A stretch of DNA of 64,000 bases from Diphasiastrum complanatum (Eukaryota; Streptophyta; Lycopodiopsida; Lycopodiales; Lycopodiaceae): the NCBI GenBank assembly GCA_029204225.1, contig CM055111.1, positions 48,349,594 through 48,413,593 on the forward strand, read 5' to 3'. Below, piece by piece: positions 20,769 through 32,699 of this stretch. Below the pieces are notes generated by a model. It searched no databases. It saw only the letters and a program-made list of their open reading frames with translations, and had not been told where the DNA came from. The position numbers and the translations under genes were made by a program. Every line of letters starts with the position of its first letter. Within the stretch, counting starts at the first letter, position 1.

Positions 20769-22137
20769 ATGGCGCCCACCTGTGCTGCTACTCGCAGGAC
20801 CCCCCACCCCCTCGCTCTCCTACCTCCCTCGCTGTCACCTCATCTTCATCCCCCCCCCCTCGCTGGTGCCGCCTCATCTTCATCCCCCCCCCTTGCTGGT
20901 GCCGCCTCATCTCCATTCCCTCTCGCGACTACCTCATCCCCCCCCGTGACCTCCCCCTGCCTCATCCCAACTCCCTCTCTTGTCACAACCTCCCCCTGTC
21001 CTGTCACCCCCCCTTGCCCTGTCATAACCTCCCCCTGTGCTGTCACGACCCCCCCCTGCACTGCAGATGACACCCCCCCGCTGCCCTCGCTACCACTGGT
21101 GATACCACCCCCCTTGCTGCCCTCGCTACCACTGGTGATACCCCACCCCTCGCTGCCCTCGCTACTGTTGTGGACACCCCCCTCGCTATTGGTGCTGACA
21201 CCCTCCTCGCTGATGAGACCTTCATGCTCTCTGATGTTGCCATCTCCACTCTTGATGGTGCTGTCACCTCAACGATGCCTGTTGCTGCCACAACACCCCC
21301 TTCCACCTCATCTTTCTGTTATTCCTCTTCTTCTTCTTTCACTATTGCTCCCCCTCCTCTCTGATCCTCTTCTTCCTCCGCATCATATTCACACACACAC
21401 ACGGCCCCTCCATTTACAACCCCCATTCTCTACACTCCCTCCAAATCAACGGAACTCTTTTCCTCTTGGGAAGCTGACCAAATGCGAGCAGATCTCCGAT
21501 TCTTGAAGCAAGAACTTTCACATATGAAAGAAGTCATGGTTTCCTTACTAAAGGAAAAGAACCTATTGCAGTCCAAAGTTGCTTCATTGGAGCAAGTGAT
21601 CAACACTAAGCAGGCCGCAACCTCGGAATTGACCACCACCATGATACGGGCGCTTGAGAGTAAAATTGAGCAGCATAAAGATTCATGGGCAGCAGTCTTG
21701 AAGAAAGGCACCACACCTAGCGCCCCCATTTCCTCAGTCATCTCAACCACCATTTTGGAAGAGCGGTCACGGGAGCAGAAGGCCCATAACATTAGGGTTC
21801 GCGGGATACCAGACACACAGGATGCCATTGCCGAAGCTACGAGATTTCTTGAGACCACTCTAGGACATATGACAGATGGGCTAGATACAACTTGGAGACC
21901 AGAGATGCAGCTACACTCATTATCCGTTTCACTTCCCTGGAGAGTCGCCGAGATGCTTTGCGATGCAAAGCTAAGCTACGTGGCACCACTATCTATATGG
22001 ATGACGACCTCACATTTATCCAGGTGGAGGAGAGGCGTAAGGCCTTTCAGGCAGCCCGTGAGTCTGGCAGATGAGTCATTTATCGAGATGGACAAGTGCG
22101 CTTTCTTGATAGCGCTCCTAGCAGATCACAGTGCTAG
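20769..22137 (+). pseudogene. LINE3 ORF1 protein (coiled coil plus RNA-binding region)
   Basis: Starts MAPTCAATRR. A Pro/Ser/Thr-rich region reaches about 21400. A coiled coil follows at about 21480-21690 (DLRFLKQELSHMKEVMVSLL; LLQSKVASLEQVINTK). Next is an RRM-like segment (NIRVRGIPDTQDAIAEATRF; SLESRRDALRCKAKLRG; DDDLTFIQVEERRKAFQ) and the end VIYRDGQVRFL..SQC-TAG. Frame slips occur near 21400 and 21890, with an in-frame TGA at 22072-22074 where LINE1 has Arg. This layout matches L1-type ORF1p. The terminal TAG lies in frame with ORF2. Confidence 0.75.
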
Positions 22138-23154
22138 GGATTTGGGGTGCCCGGGGCTGGGAGCACCCCGGGGCCCCATCCACACCACCTTCGGATTGGA
22201 GTGTGGAATTGTGCTGGCATACACTCATCTTCTACGGCAGGGGATCTTGTTGATTTTATTACAGGCAGAGACATATTATTCTTCATGGAGACACACGAGA
22301 GCCCGGAGCGAGGACTTCCCTCTTTTCCTGGATACAGATGGGACTCAGTATTCCGACGAGCGACTAGATCTGCCAGTGGCCGTGGTTCAGGTGGGGTCGC
22401 CTGCTTATACAGAGAGACTCTTCATTCGAGTATTGACTTCATTCGACATGACGAGCAGGCCCGCTACATATGGACTCGCATCGTGGGTCAGGATATTGGT
22501 TTGGATAGCGATCTTTTTATTGCAGCGTGTTACTTTCCACCAGAGTCCTCGTCTTTTGCTGAGGGTATTGGATCTCCATATCAGGACCTTTCACCAGCTC
22601 ACATGGGATTTTAATGCCTGGACATCTTCGAGACAGGCAGAGTTCTTCGACACCACTGATCAGCTGCGTGTTCGTGCCCTTGACAGTGACATGCTTGGAG
22701 TTACCAGGACCTCCGCGTGTAGCTTGGGACCTACTACTTCATATGGTGAGCACTTACTACAGTTTGGAGAGGCACACGAGCTAGCCATTTATAATGGATT
22801 ACCTTGCTGGCCACATTCAGACAGTTATACATGCCACCCTCACAATGGAGGACATAGTGTTGTTGACTATCTCATGGGGTCACCATCCTTTATTCCCACA
22901 GTCTCTGACTTCCACGTCTCTCCCACCACCCTTTTTGATCACTCATTTCTCTCCTTCGATATTGGCCACCTTCCACCCACTCATTCATCTACACCATCCA
23001 CGCTTACCCGCGCACCACATACATATTTGATCTCACTTACATGCCTTTGTACCGTCAGTCCTTGGCTTCACTTTTACATTTCTTTCCTCACGACAGTCCA
23101 ATCGACACCTAGGCTGCTTTCCTCACCACCTCTCTTCACACGGCTGCATCACTA
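22138..23154 (+). pseudogene. LINE3 ORF2 endonuclease domain
   Basis: Same frame as ORF1 after TAG. It shows GVWNCAGIH, FFMETHESPERG, ACYFPPESSSFAE, DFNAWTSSRQ, SVVDYLMGSPSF and FDHSFLSF. A small deletion and frame slip occurs near 22605-22615, where LINE1 has RGYVLLTG. The domain ends at about 23154 in a Pro/Thr-rich stretch; the RT that should follow is absent. Confidence 0.82.
22144..22177 (+). promoter_or_regulatory. GC-rich stem-loop after ORF1 stop, LINE3 copy
   Basis: GGGGTGCCCGGGG can pair with CCCCGGGGCCCC (about 12 pairs, one bulge). It starts 6 nt after TAG (22135-22137), the same spacing as in LINE1, with base changes in both arms. Confidence 0.5.
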
Positions 23155-23583
23155 ACCCTCCCTCACACTGGGACAGCTTAGGGTGTCTTCTCATTAGCTA
23201 GCTATTGAGACTGGGAGATTTCATGGTATTCCCAGAGAGGAGCGGATTTTCCAGTTATGCTCTCTAGGTGAGGTGGAGTCTGAGGAGCACTTTATCTTCC
23301 GATGCCCTGTATACTATGAGATCAGAGGGCGGTATCACTGCCTGTTTCGAGACATGCCTACCACTCTACCCTCTCTCGTGGCCTATGAGGACCCACGATG
23401 TGTCGCTCTGATGATACGTGAGATGTTCATACTACGGAGAGATTTATACGGGACACCACAACATTCTACCTCACAGTCATTGATCACTTCATTCTTTACT
23501 AGGCGGAGATCGCGTGATCTAGTGCCGGAGGAGGATTACGACGAGGAGGAGGATGATAGCCGCTCACATGCTCATAGAGACTG
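23155..23583 (+). pseudogene. LINE3 ORF2 C-terminal remnant
   Basis: Matches LINE2 19890-20262: LRVSS, LAIETGRF, CSLGEVESEEHFIFRCP, YYEIRGRYHCLFRDMP and ALMIREMFILRRD. It ends in an acidic tail (PEEDYDEEEDDSRSHAHRD) and TGA. It is fused to the endonuclease by the internal deletion at about 23155-23175. Confidence 0.8.
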
Positions 23584-23885
23584 AGACAGTGTACTTCCCA
23601 CCATCACGTTACTACCAGGATCACCAGACATCATACACAGAGACGTGCCAATGCTACACACGCTCATGCCCACATAGCAGCAGCAGCAGCACAGGCTTCA
23701 CAGTCTTGACATCTTGACATAGATACATATGATCAGTATGCACAAACACCGCATACGTGTCTATTTTAGTTTGTACTAGATATTTTTCTTTATTACATAT
23801 TGGAGACGTTTTATACGCTCCCATGGTTACCACACACTTGACATGTACTTTTTAGTCTTATATGCCTTTTGGCATGGAAAAGACA

Positions 23886-23928
23886 TTAATAAAGCTTTCT
23901 TTCTTTCTTTCTCTCTCTCACTCACCAT

Positions 23929-23985
<57 letters not shown>
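23886..23985 (+). repeat. LINE3 3' tail and (CT)n microsatellite
   Basis: GCTTTCTTTCTTTCTTTCTC, then a CT-rich stretch with CACTCACCATAA, then an uninterrupted CT run (about 23932-23984). There is no poly(A) tail. Confidence 0.85.
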
Positions 23986-23987
<2 letters not shown>

Positions 23988-24740
23988 CGCAGCCATCATC
24001 TCCTCACTGCTTCCATCTCCATGCAACTCTCACTTCTTTCTAGCTTTCTTCGTGGCTAGATCTACCTTTTTTGTGCATGACACTTTCTTGCATCACTTTT
24101 AGCTACTCTAAGCTTGTTTCTCAAGATTTCATTGCTGCTATCATTTTGCAATAGCAGTTTGAGCTTTGAAAATTTGATTTTTCTTGATCTTAAAATTTTC
24201 GCAGTCTGTAAAATCCGTACAGTCCGCACGGATCCGTACCGTACTGCAAGTACAGTTTGACGACTGCGTAGTGCTCTGTCTTACCTTCGATCTGAATCAA
24301 TTTTCGGGTCAATCGGACTTCGTATGACAAAGTTACTAATAGATTAATCACAGTTATGCATGCTAGGATCTAATTAACAATTATCAGCAATCAGAGCAAT
24401 CAGAACGTAAGCATAACACAATCATCCATCAATAATCAAGAACACGATGACAAAGACAAGATCATTCCCAAAAGACGTGTCGATTCATTTGCATAGTATG
24501 TACATATATCCGCGTGTGTATCACACTCCAAGATCCCAAAAATGACTATGCCTACGTTGTCACTAACTAACGACTAACTGCCACACCCTTCATGCCAAGA
24601 TGAAGGCATTTCTGATGACTAGAATTGCTATAGTGCATACACATTGATGGGTGCATGACTCCCGTCATGCACCCCGGTGCTCGATGCCCAGCATCAAGCA
24701 CCTAATGTCATGCACCATCAATCCCCATCTCAATTCTATC
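23986..24740 (-). repeat. Probable 3' LTR/untranslated part of copia-1; contains two hairpins
   Basis: No coding sequence. It lies downstream (minus strand) of copia-1 RNase H, where the 3' LTR is expected; exact LTR ends are not visible. Two adjacent inverted repeats occur: GGGTGCATGAC-tccc-GTCATGCACCC (24649-24674, perfect) and GGTGCTCGATGC-cca-GCATCAAGCACC (24676-24702, 11 of 12 pairs). Confidence 0.5.
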
Positions 24741-26640
24741 CATCGTCCCTTTTCGTTTCATGCAATCCCATAGCTTCTCTTAGCTGTATGAATCTGTCCT
24801 TGGCCAATGCCTTTGTCATGATGTCTTCCACCATATCCCTCGTTGGACAGTATGCAAGCACCATCTTCCCTTCCTGTACCAGGTCTTTGAAAGAGTGATA
24901 TTGTATGTCAATGTGCTTGCTCCTTTTGTGAAGCCCTCCATTCCTGCAGATGAAAATTCAACCTTGGTTGTCATTGAACATGACCATTCGTTCATTTGTG
25001 ATTCCCAGCTCGTGCTGCCCATGCCAGCAGAATTCTGATTGATCCGATCCTTGCATCTGGTGCGAAGGTTTCATCGAAATCTATTCCCTCTGTCTGAGCA
25101 CATCCCTTTGCTACTATTCTCGCTTTGTACCTTCCTATCCCTCCGTCAGCATCAAACTTTATTTTGAACACCCATTTGTAGCCTATTGCCTTTCTTCTCT
25201 TTGCATCTGTCGATGGTCAGTAATCAAATCCTCTAAGCATTTCGTCTTTTGCAAGTCTCTGTAGGCTGCGCCCTCCGAGATGTCCTAACCTCCAATGCCA
25301 GAGGTTGTTTACCTTGCTTGAACTGAGTGTTACGCAAGCCATGGATCTTTCCTCAGCTCCCCCTTGGAGTTGATAAAGTCCTCCAATGTGAAAACCAATT
25401 CCTATTGGATCTCCCTCCCTCTAGATGCTGCATCCGTCTCTTTCAAATAGTACATCCAACCCAATGTTAGTGATTCATGCTACTGACATCAGTTTTTCGC
25501 CAAATTCGGGACGAACAGAACGTCTGTAAGAGTTATGCTCCTTCCCTGACCAAGCCATATACACACGGTTCCTCTTCCAACTGCGTCAACCTTTCCGCTA
25601 TCACCCATCATAATTTCCTTTCTCGCAAGCATTTTGTACGTGATGAATGTTGTCCGATTTCGTCATGTGTGATGTCGCCGCAGAGTCCAGGTACCATTAT
25701 GGATCGTCAGTGCTATCTTGCGCTCTGGTTCTTGGTTTTACTTCAACCACGTTCACATTCGTGCCCGATGAGTACCCTCTTGACGTGTTGTCAGATTCTT
25801 CTGTTGAACTCCAGTTCTCCTCTGCCATCATTGCAAATGCATCCGACTTCTCTTCCTCCTCCTCAATGATGTTCGCCTGCTTTGCATCCCTCTTCTTGAT
25901 ATCCTCCTTCTTGTTGCAGTATCTTGCAAAGTGTCCGGGCCTGTCACAATAGAAGCATTTTTTGTTTGATCTGTCCTGCCATCCCTTCTTCTTTCCTTCC
26001 TTCCATGGCTGACTGGGCTGTCCCTTCTCTGACGTCTGTATCTGCTTCGGCCCCTTGATTCCCATCTTCTTGAAGCCTGTCAGCAGTGCCTTCGTCCTGA
26101 GGTGAGCTAATCTTGCGTCTGCCTTCTTCTTGTACGAGTCTCCTGCTAATGAACATGAACGCCATGTCCATCCTGTCCTCGAATCCATCCAACATCGTTA
26201 CCAAAGGATCATAGCTTGATGGCAAGGTTGTGATAAGAGTGTATGTCAACTGCTGCTTATCAATTGTTGCACCAGCTGCTTCCAACTGATGCCCAATGTT
26301 CTTGATCTTCTCTGTGTGATCTCGCATTGACTCCCCGTCGATCATCTTTGCGCCTGCCAACTGTCTCTGAAGCATGAGAATGCTCGAGAATCCTTTGGCT
26401 TGATAGCTCGTCTGCAGCGCATCCCAAACTCCCTTGGCTGACTCCAGGTCTCTGATGTGAGAGATGGCCGCGTCTCCTAATGACATGCAGATCATCATGT
26501 GCGCCTTCGCCTCCCGCATCCTCACCACCTCAGCCTGCGCTTCGCTCTTGACGCATCCTTCTTGATCCATCTCAATCGCCTCCGTTCCTACAACCACGCC
26601 CCACAAGCTTTTCTCCTTTTATAGAGAGCGGGGACTCATT
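24740..26640 (-). pseudogene. Ty1/copia-1 gag-pol relic with integrase and RT core deleted
   Basis: Read on the minus strand. Gag runs from about 26640 (KGEKLWGVVVGTEAI; NIGHQLEAAGATIDKQQL) to a CCHC knuckle (CFYCDRPGHFARYC, about 25945), with a frame slip near 26130. A degraded protease follows. The GAG-pre-integrase motif LWHWRLGHLGGRSLQRLA (about 25255-25310) is joined almost at once to RT N-terminus (GYKWVFKIKFDADGG; GRYKARIVAKGCAQTEG; IDFDETFAPDAR, about 25060-25200). Then RNase H ends it (GGLHKRSKHIDIQYHSFKDL; MVEDIMTKALAKDRF, about 24740-24960). Integrase and the RT catalytic core are absent, and the 5' end is cut at about 26640. It is non-autonomous. Confidence 0.8.
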
Positions 26641-26966
26641 GAAAAGTCCCTTGAAGTCTTCTCAAAGTGTTTGTAGGCAATTGAAAAGATGATGATGCTC
26701 TGTTTCCACTAGGTCATTTCTACAAAGTAGGTAGGTGCGTGCCTCCCAAGCAAGCTTTGGGCTGCACAATCTTCCCATTTCCGATTGAAGTTCATGTGAA
26801 TTCATTCATAGTCTTGAGGTGGCTCGCTTTTTCTTCATAGAGATATTTTCTTCAATATTTCACATGCATTCAATAAACTCTTTGTGCACAAAGGATTTTA
26901 GTTGGAGAGATGAATTGTAATAGCCATAATTGTGAAGTACTACGGTTTTTTTTTGTCTTGTATCAG

Positions 26967-29961
26967 GGGTTTTTATTTTCAATGGAGCATAATATTCCTC
27001 TTGTTGGCTTTTGTGGCGATACATGTGTGACACCCTTTGAACATCGACTTGTTGATGCTATTCATAATGTGTACTATGAACCGAAGGTGAGCTTCCATTT
27101 TCAAGTGCATGCTTTTGGATTTTGTGTGAGTGAATCAAATGGTTGTGCATGATGCTAATCTAGAAGCAATTTTATTATCCGACCTGTTTTTGTCTTCAAC
27201 TTTTTGTTGCTTGATATAATAATATAATTGTTCAAAATGCACTTTTTTAAAATCGATGTTAAGCTTTGAGTCATCTTTTCCTTTCCTTGCTTAGGCTCAA
27301 TATTGTTTCATGTGATACCTTGGAAAGAAGTCAACTTGCTAAAAGACTTGCATATGCATGCTCTTGAAAGTTGGTTATTGCCAGTTTTGAAGTCGTAGCT
27401 ATCCCAAACAAACAACTCTTGTGATTAAACTAGTGAGGATAGTTTTCTTTGCTTCTAATTTTAGAGTATGCGTAAAAAATGGTAACTCATAGAAATGTTT
27501 TGTTGGATGCATGGATGAGTTATGAATAGATTCACAACAAATCAATAGCTAAGCTAAGAAAGCAGCATACAAGTAAGGACTAACCCTAGAAAGCGGCAAA
27601 GAGAATGCTTAAGGAGACTAAAGAGAGAGATCAATATCATCATCAGCTAATAAATGAATGACAATAGGTCCTACTTACGCTCACAAGGAGGCCTGAAAAT
27701 GGAAGCTTCATGGAACCTTCCAGAGGATAAAATAATGTTAGTATAATCAAAATGGATAAGGAGGGATAATAGTCCGCCCTCCTACAAGGGGCTTCCACTC
27801 CAATATCACATATCCAAGTACTAATTAATGAATAGATGGGGCCAAAGACCAGTATATGAATAAAAAGGGGCCAGGTGTAGGGAGAAGCACCTCCAAGATC
27901 CTGCTTACTAGACACACACAAAGGAATGACTATGGAGCCAAACCACCTGACCATGCAGATGCTATTGATCAATCTCCAATAGCATCTCCCTCGTGCCAGA
28001 GAATAGGATGCAGATGTAGAGAGAGTAACTTGGCAATGTGTGAAGTCTGCTTTAAAAACCTGAAATTGCATGGTGTTAAGATTGAGTTTTTGACTGATCA
28101 TGGAAGTATCAGATACATATGCGATTGGCCTAAGCTGAGGGTTTGGAATCGTCAATGGGCAGAGTTGATGCAAAATTTTGATAGAAACAGAAGGTATCGT
28201 AAAGGAAAATTTAATGTTGTCACTAATGCCCTTAGCTCTATCCTCATGGTTAATGAGTTGAAGTTTACTTGGTTTTTAGTGACTTCCTGAAGTCTTTGAG
28301 GAGAGATGTGAGCACGATGCCCATTCCTCGTAGATCTGGAAGATAATTAAGGAAAGGGTTTCACAAGAGCCTAGCAATACACTTGTTTTTGAGCGACACT
28401 CTTATGAGCCTGTACTTATGATGTGACAATGTTTACCGAGGATGGAATTGGGAACATACAAGCAGAGGAGTTTGGATGTGTCCCTAGGTAAGGTTCAAGA
28501 CGGGTGTAGGCAATGCCACAAAGGACCTGTATGTGACAAGTAGTGGTTCTAGGGAGTTATCCCACAAGCAGTTTAGAGGAACGACATATTGCGTGACACA
28601 TATGAGCACATGGCTGGGTGGTGGTATAGTGTTCTGCTAGAGTCTAGAGTCTTCTAGCTAAAACACTTTCAAATGAAATATGACATACTAGCTGCATTTT
28701 CTTCAGCACCACTCATCAGACTTCATTGCTTTGTTTGGTACCTCACGTCAAGAGATATTTGATATGTGTCGATGTTCTATTTTCTTATGCCTTTGAAAAT
28801 GAGCATGTTGAAGTCAAGGGATTCAATAGCTTACCATGTCAGAATTTGTCATACAAATTCGAGATGGAGTTACTGGTCCTACTAGCACTCACCAAGCATA
28901 GAGATTAAAGAGAAATCAGATCATAGAAGAATTGAGCAAAGCTCTAACACACTGGAATAATCTTGTTGTGGGGTGCCAGCCTACATATATAGTTTCTCTA
29001 ATCTATGTGAAAAGCTAAAAGCCTAAAGGAAATAGCAAAAGAGTGATTTTCAGTACATGTAGTGTATTATCTTTGTTCATCCATCACATTTGAGATTTAC
29101 GCTTGCCTTGTTGTATCACAGTATGTAATGTCTCTGTTAGTATTCACTAGATATATCTATATATGCAGTGCTTGCAGAAGTAACCATCTTTGTAGGCATA
29201 TATTCATGATTTTCTGACCCACTGCATTGAACTGGGCATGCAGGCTGAAGCTATTTCGTTTTTAGAGGATTTTAGAAGAGAGTCAATCCAGGTTTGTAGT
29301 GGTCTCATACTCTGCTGTATCTCAAGTACCTCTACAGAGCTGAAAAAATTACACTGTTAATCCAACGAGAATTTATAGGTGTTTATGCTTGCAGAAATTG
29401 CTGTTTTATAGTACTTCTGAGACAATTGCAAATTTTGTGAGACCACATTGGCTGTCGGTAACTCAAGGGCGTGCCACAGTTACCCAAGCGCTTCCAGAAA
29501 TGCTAGAGATTTTACCTAGAGGTGCTTCGAAAGGGGCAGGTGTTAAGATGTTGCTTGACGAGTTGAGAATTTCACCAAATGAGGTAGTAATTTATGAATT
29601 TCATCATTCGTATGTTTAATCTTTATGCTACTTGATGAGAATTGCATCATCAAGATGCAATATCTTATTGGCATTATCCTATCTCTATATTGATCCTAAT
29701 TTTCTCTGCATCTCTCAACTTTGGTTTTCTAAACTTATTCACCTGGATATCATTACTTCTTGCCAAAATTATATTAACTTTTGCTGTTAGGTCATGGCTA
29801 TTGGTGATGGTGAGAATGACATTGAGATGCTGAAGCTGGTGGGCTTGGGAGTTGTCATGGGCAATGGTGCAGCACAGACGATTGCTGTTGCAGATGCAAA
29901 AGTAGGGAGTAACGATGAAGATGGTGTTGCAGAAGCTATAGAAAGGTATATTCTTCCATAG
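26967..29961 (+). CDS. Cof-type HAD-superfamily phosphatase, last four exons of a host gene
   Basis: Exons 26967-27086, 29244-29291, 29395-29583 and 29791-29961 join in phase 0 to give 175 codons and a TAG at 29959-29961. All borders are GT..AG; the first acceptor follows a long T-tract. The product is the C-terminal part of a HAD-IIB/Cof hydrolase: cap region (SMEHNIPLVGFCGD; HRLVDAIHNVYYEPK), motif III Lys in GASKGAGVKMLL, and motif IV GDGENDIEML, ending DEDGVAEAIERYILP. It resembles plant Cof-like HAD proteins, including the HAD domain fused to plastid YbeY. It acts on small phosphorylated metabolites, substrate unknown. Motif I (DxDGT) and earlier exons are not found upstream, where a copia relic and LINEs sit. 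The first intron here (2157 bp) holds a gypsy relic. It may be intact with very long introns, or 5'-truncated. Confidence 0.85.
27856..28330 (+). pseudogene. Ty3/gypsy RNase H relic in HAD-gene intron
   Basis: Decayed gypsy RNase H end: VKIEFLTDHGSIRYICDWPK, then RQWAELMQNFDRNRRYRKGK and NVVTNALS. It parallels the RNase H end of the chromovirus at 9055-15317, is older, and lies in the sense orientation of the intron. Related linker sequence may reach about 28660. Confidence 0.75.
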
Positions 29962-32348
29962 GTTATGGTAAATAGCAGTAGCAAATGAGATACACAAAGG
30001 TATCTATGTCGATTAGGCTGCATGACTAAGCAGCAGTGGTCATGAGAGGTTTGAGCATATTCATTTCTTCTTGTGGTTGTACGAAGAACCGCAGGGTAAA
30101 ATGACTAGTGACACAGGATAATATTATATTTTTGAGCCTTCACCAATTCTTCCTGTAAAATATCAAGGCTGAAAGCAAAGTGCTGAGCATATCCTTCTCA
30201 AGGTGGGACCATAGTCTCTTTATGTGGGAAGTTATTGTATTATGGTCATATACATCATTCTTTCAATGCAGCCAATTGGAACTGTACAATTCCTTATTTT
30301 CTTAGTTCACTCCTAATTGCTTTCTTTACCCTCCCCCACCCCAAAAAAAAGGTTTTGGTTTGCATGAAAGTCGCATGCTTCCATTGTAATCCATAGAATA
30401 AGCATATAATGGTGCAAGACTAGAGCTGTAGCCTGCAGTTCATTGTCCTTTGTCATACAAATTAGGAATTATGCATCATGTATGTATGTAAAATCAGTTA
30501 GAACTTCTCTAATGAGTTCACATTGACAACATATGCTACCCAAAACCTTACATTTTTCAATACTTGATTATTTGTGTATTTAAATTTTAATGATTGCATG
30601 GTGTATGGTTTTCTAGTCCACATATATAAGGCATCATTGCACGTGATAAGGTCCAAATTTTTGCAAAAAAATACTAAAGTGGGTTGCATTTTGCAACAGG
30701 ATTTTCAAAGAATAACATGCATTCATGATATGGAATAAAACTCAGAGAATGGATTCATTACATACATTTGACTCCTAAATGATAACTGTACATGAGCATG
30801 AGTATGTGAAGAATGAAGTTTAGGGTTCATGTTGACCAAGTGCACAGTACCAGCAACTGCTATTGTTCCGGAATGGAATATACTTAACTCGTAAAATCCC
30901 TCTTAAGGGGTATATAGCCATGTATATTTTAAAGAGAAATCTAGTGGCAAATGCAAAACTTCGAAACCAAGTTCTCACCTCTAATAAAGTTTTTGGCTAT
31001 GAACACTTACTTTTATAGAGATGTCCACTTGTAAAAAGAGACAACTAGCATATGGACAAATTTCCTTGCTCACAATCATTCCACAGCTTCTCTAGTCTAT
31101 AATTTTCTTCTAATACATTATCCAAAGGCTCTGTGGAATAATGATTTGCATTTTAACGAAATTGCACACTCAAAATGCCAATTTGAATGTACGCAGAATT
31201 TTTTTACTTATTTGACCTCATGAAAAACAAATTAGAAATGAAAGAGGAGAGATTGTAGTTAGATATCCATCTACCTAGTTACGCAAAGGAATAATGATGT
31301 CATTCATCTACGAAGCTTAAACATATTTTCCCTTATCACTCCTAGCCTTGACATTCCTAAGCTAACATGTGGCATGCATGGCAAGACTTTGTTAATATAA
31401 TATTGACACCATGTTAAGGTTGTGGTCTATCGAATGCCACCCACATGGCGATGAGTCTCTTTGACCAAGTTGTATAGTTGAGTTAATTGCAACCACCTCT
31501 TTATGAGACCTAGTTTTATACAATCTAGAAGCATGTCACCACATGTAGGTGACCCAACCTCTTATTATACATTTTTATTGCATTTTATTTTTACAATAAA
31601 TTTGTTGAATTTTTTTTTTCCCAATCATCCTTCCTAAATGAACATCATAATTGCTTAAATTGTGGGTAGTAAGTACATAGGTTGTGTTGTCTTGTATATT
31701 AACATCGCTAAGAGATCTACCACGCTACAACCAAATGCCCTCAATCTTACAACTGCCTGAATAAGTTTTGTGCATAACCTCTCCATGGTTTGACAAAAAG
31801 ACAAGACTATCCATAAGTGCATCATTTCCATCATGTAAAACCCTCCTTTAACATGTAAAATAGCAAATTTTATACAAAACCTAGGGGATGGTCTATAACA
31901 ATATCTTCTCACAAGAAAATTCAAGTTTTTCAAAGAAAGGAGAAACAACATATTCCTCGTGCTCCCTTGGTGTGTGAAGCAGATCAACAAATGTCTTAGC
32001 TCGATCCAATGCTTCTCTCACATAATTGGCCTTAGTAACTTAAACATTCAATTTATGCTAGTTACAAATTCAATAACACTTTGAATTTTTAAGGCATGCA
32101 TTCAATAAATGGACTAGCTTGTGAAAAACCACAATTACATTCAAAAGTACTCATTCGTGTATGCACATCTTTTTATATCATTGCAAAATCCAACAATAGC
32201 AAATAATGCTTCTAATGCATTTGCCTATTAGTGTGCCCAATGCATTAAAATTAGCTTATATAGTCTAGTAAACTCTCTTAATTTGGCCATTTGTTGATGG
32301 ATGAACAATGTGTTTCATATCCAATCGCACCTCTAACTTATCAAACAA
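29962..32348. other. AT-rich intergenic region
   Basis: No gene, RNA or element recognised. A minus-strand open frame at 31655-31990 has no motif I can name. Confidence 0.5.
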
Positions 32349-32527
32349 AATGGTAATCCATGCAATTTGAGCACATGATATATAGATAGATTTGCTATTG
32401 CAAGTGTACCTATCTTTTTTATAAATGAATTATTTTAGTGAGTTGTCACACACAATGGTAATCCATGGAATTTGAGCACATGATGTATAGATAGATTTGC
32501 TATTGCAAGTGTACCTATCTTTTTTAT
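32349..32527 (+). repeat. 74-bp direct repeat, two copies 105 bp apart
   Basis: AATGGTAATCCATG.AATTTGA through GTGTACCTATCTTTTTTATA occurs at 32349-32422 and again at 32454-32527. The second copy ends ten bases before the truncated copia-2 LTR. Confidence 0.85.
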
Positions 32528-32536
32528 ATTTGAGCA

Positions 32537-32685
32537 GTCCTGGAGGTGTGTTTACGATTCACGAATGATTCGCGAATCGTTCGTGCTTCGAATCAAGGGA
32601 CGTTGACTGTCGCGAATTGTTCTCGTTCGACCTTCGTTTCTTGCTCGTGCTGCGACAAAGTTGTAGGAGTTCACCATTTCTGACA
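32537..32685 (-). repeat. Copia-2 3' LTR, truncated to 149 bp
   Basis: Matches 37346-37494 from GTCCTGGAGGTGTGTTTACG to the terminal TGACA. The remaining ~567 bp of the LTR are missing on the left. Confidence 0.88.
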
Positions 32686-32695
32686 CTCCCTCTTG
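32686..32695 (-). promoter_or_regulatory. Copia-2 polypurine tract
   Basis: On the minus strand CAAGAGGGAG ends directly at the LTR start TGTCAG. Confidence 0.7.
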
Positions 32696-32699
32696 AACC

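Larger units (their letters stand above)
20703..23905 (+). mobile_element. LINE3: LINE with ORF1 and endonuclease, RT deleted
   Basis: The 5' end follows the CT tail of LINE2. ORF1 is 20769-22137 and endonuclease 22138-23150; the sequence then jumps at about 23155-23175 to the C-terminal knuckle (CSLGEVESEEHFIFRCP). The 3' UTR ends GACATTAATAAAGCTTTCTTTC with a TTTC/CT tail. The internal deletion removes all of the RT. Confidence 0.85.

Noticed and set aside
27643-28173. 176-codon minus-strand frame in the HAD intron
   Set aside because: It lies opposite the recognisable plus-strand gypsy RNase H relic and shows no domain.
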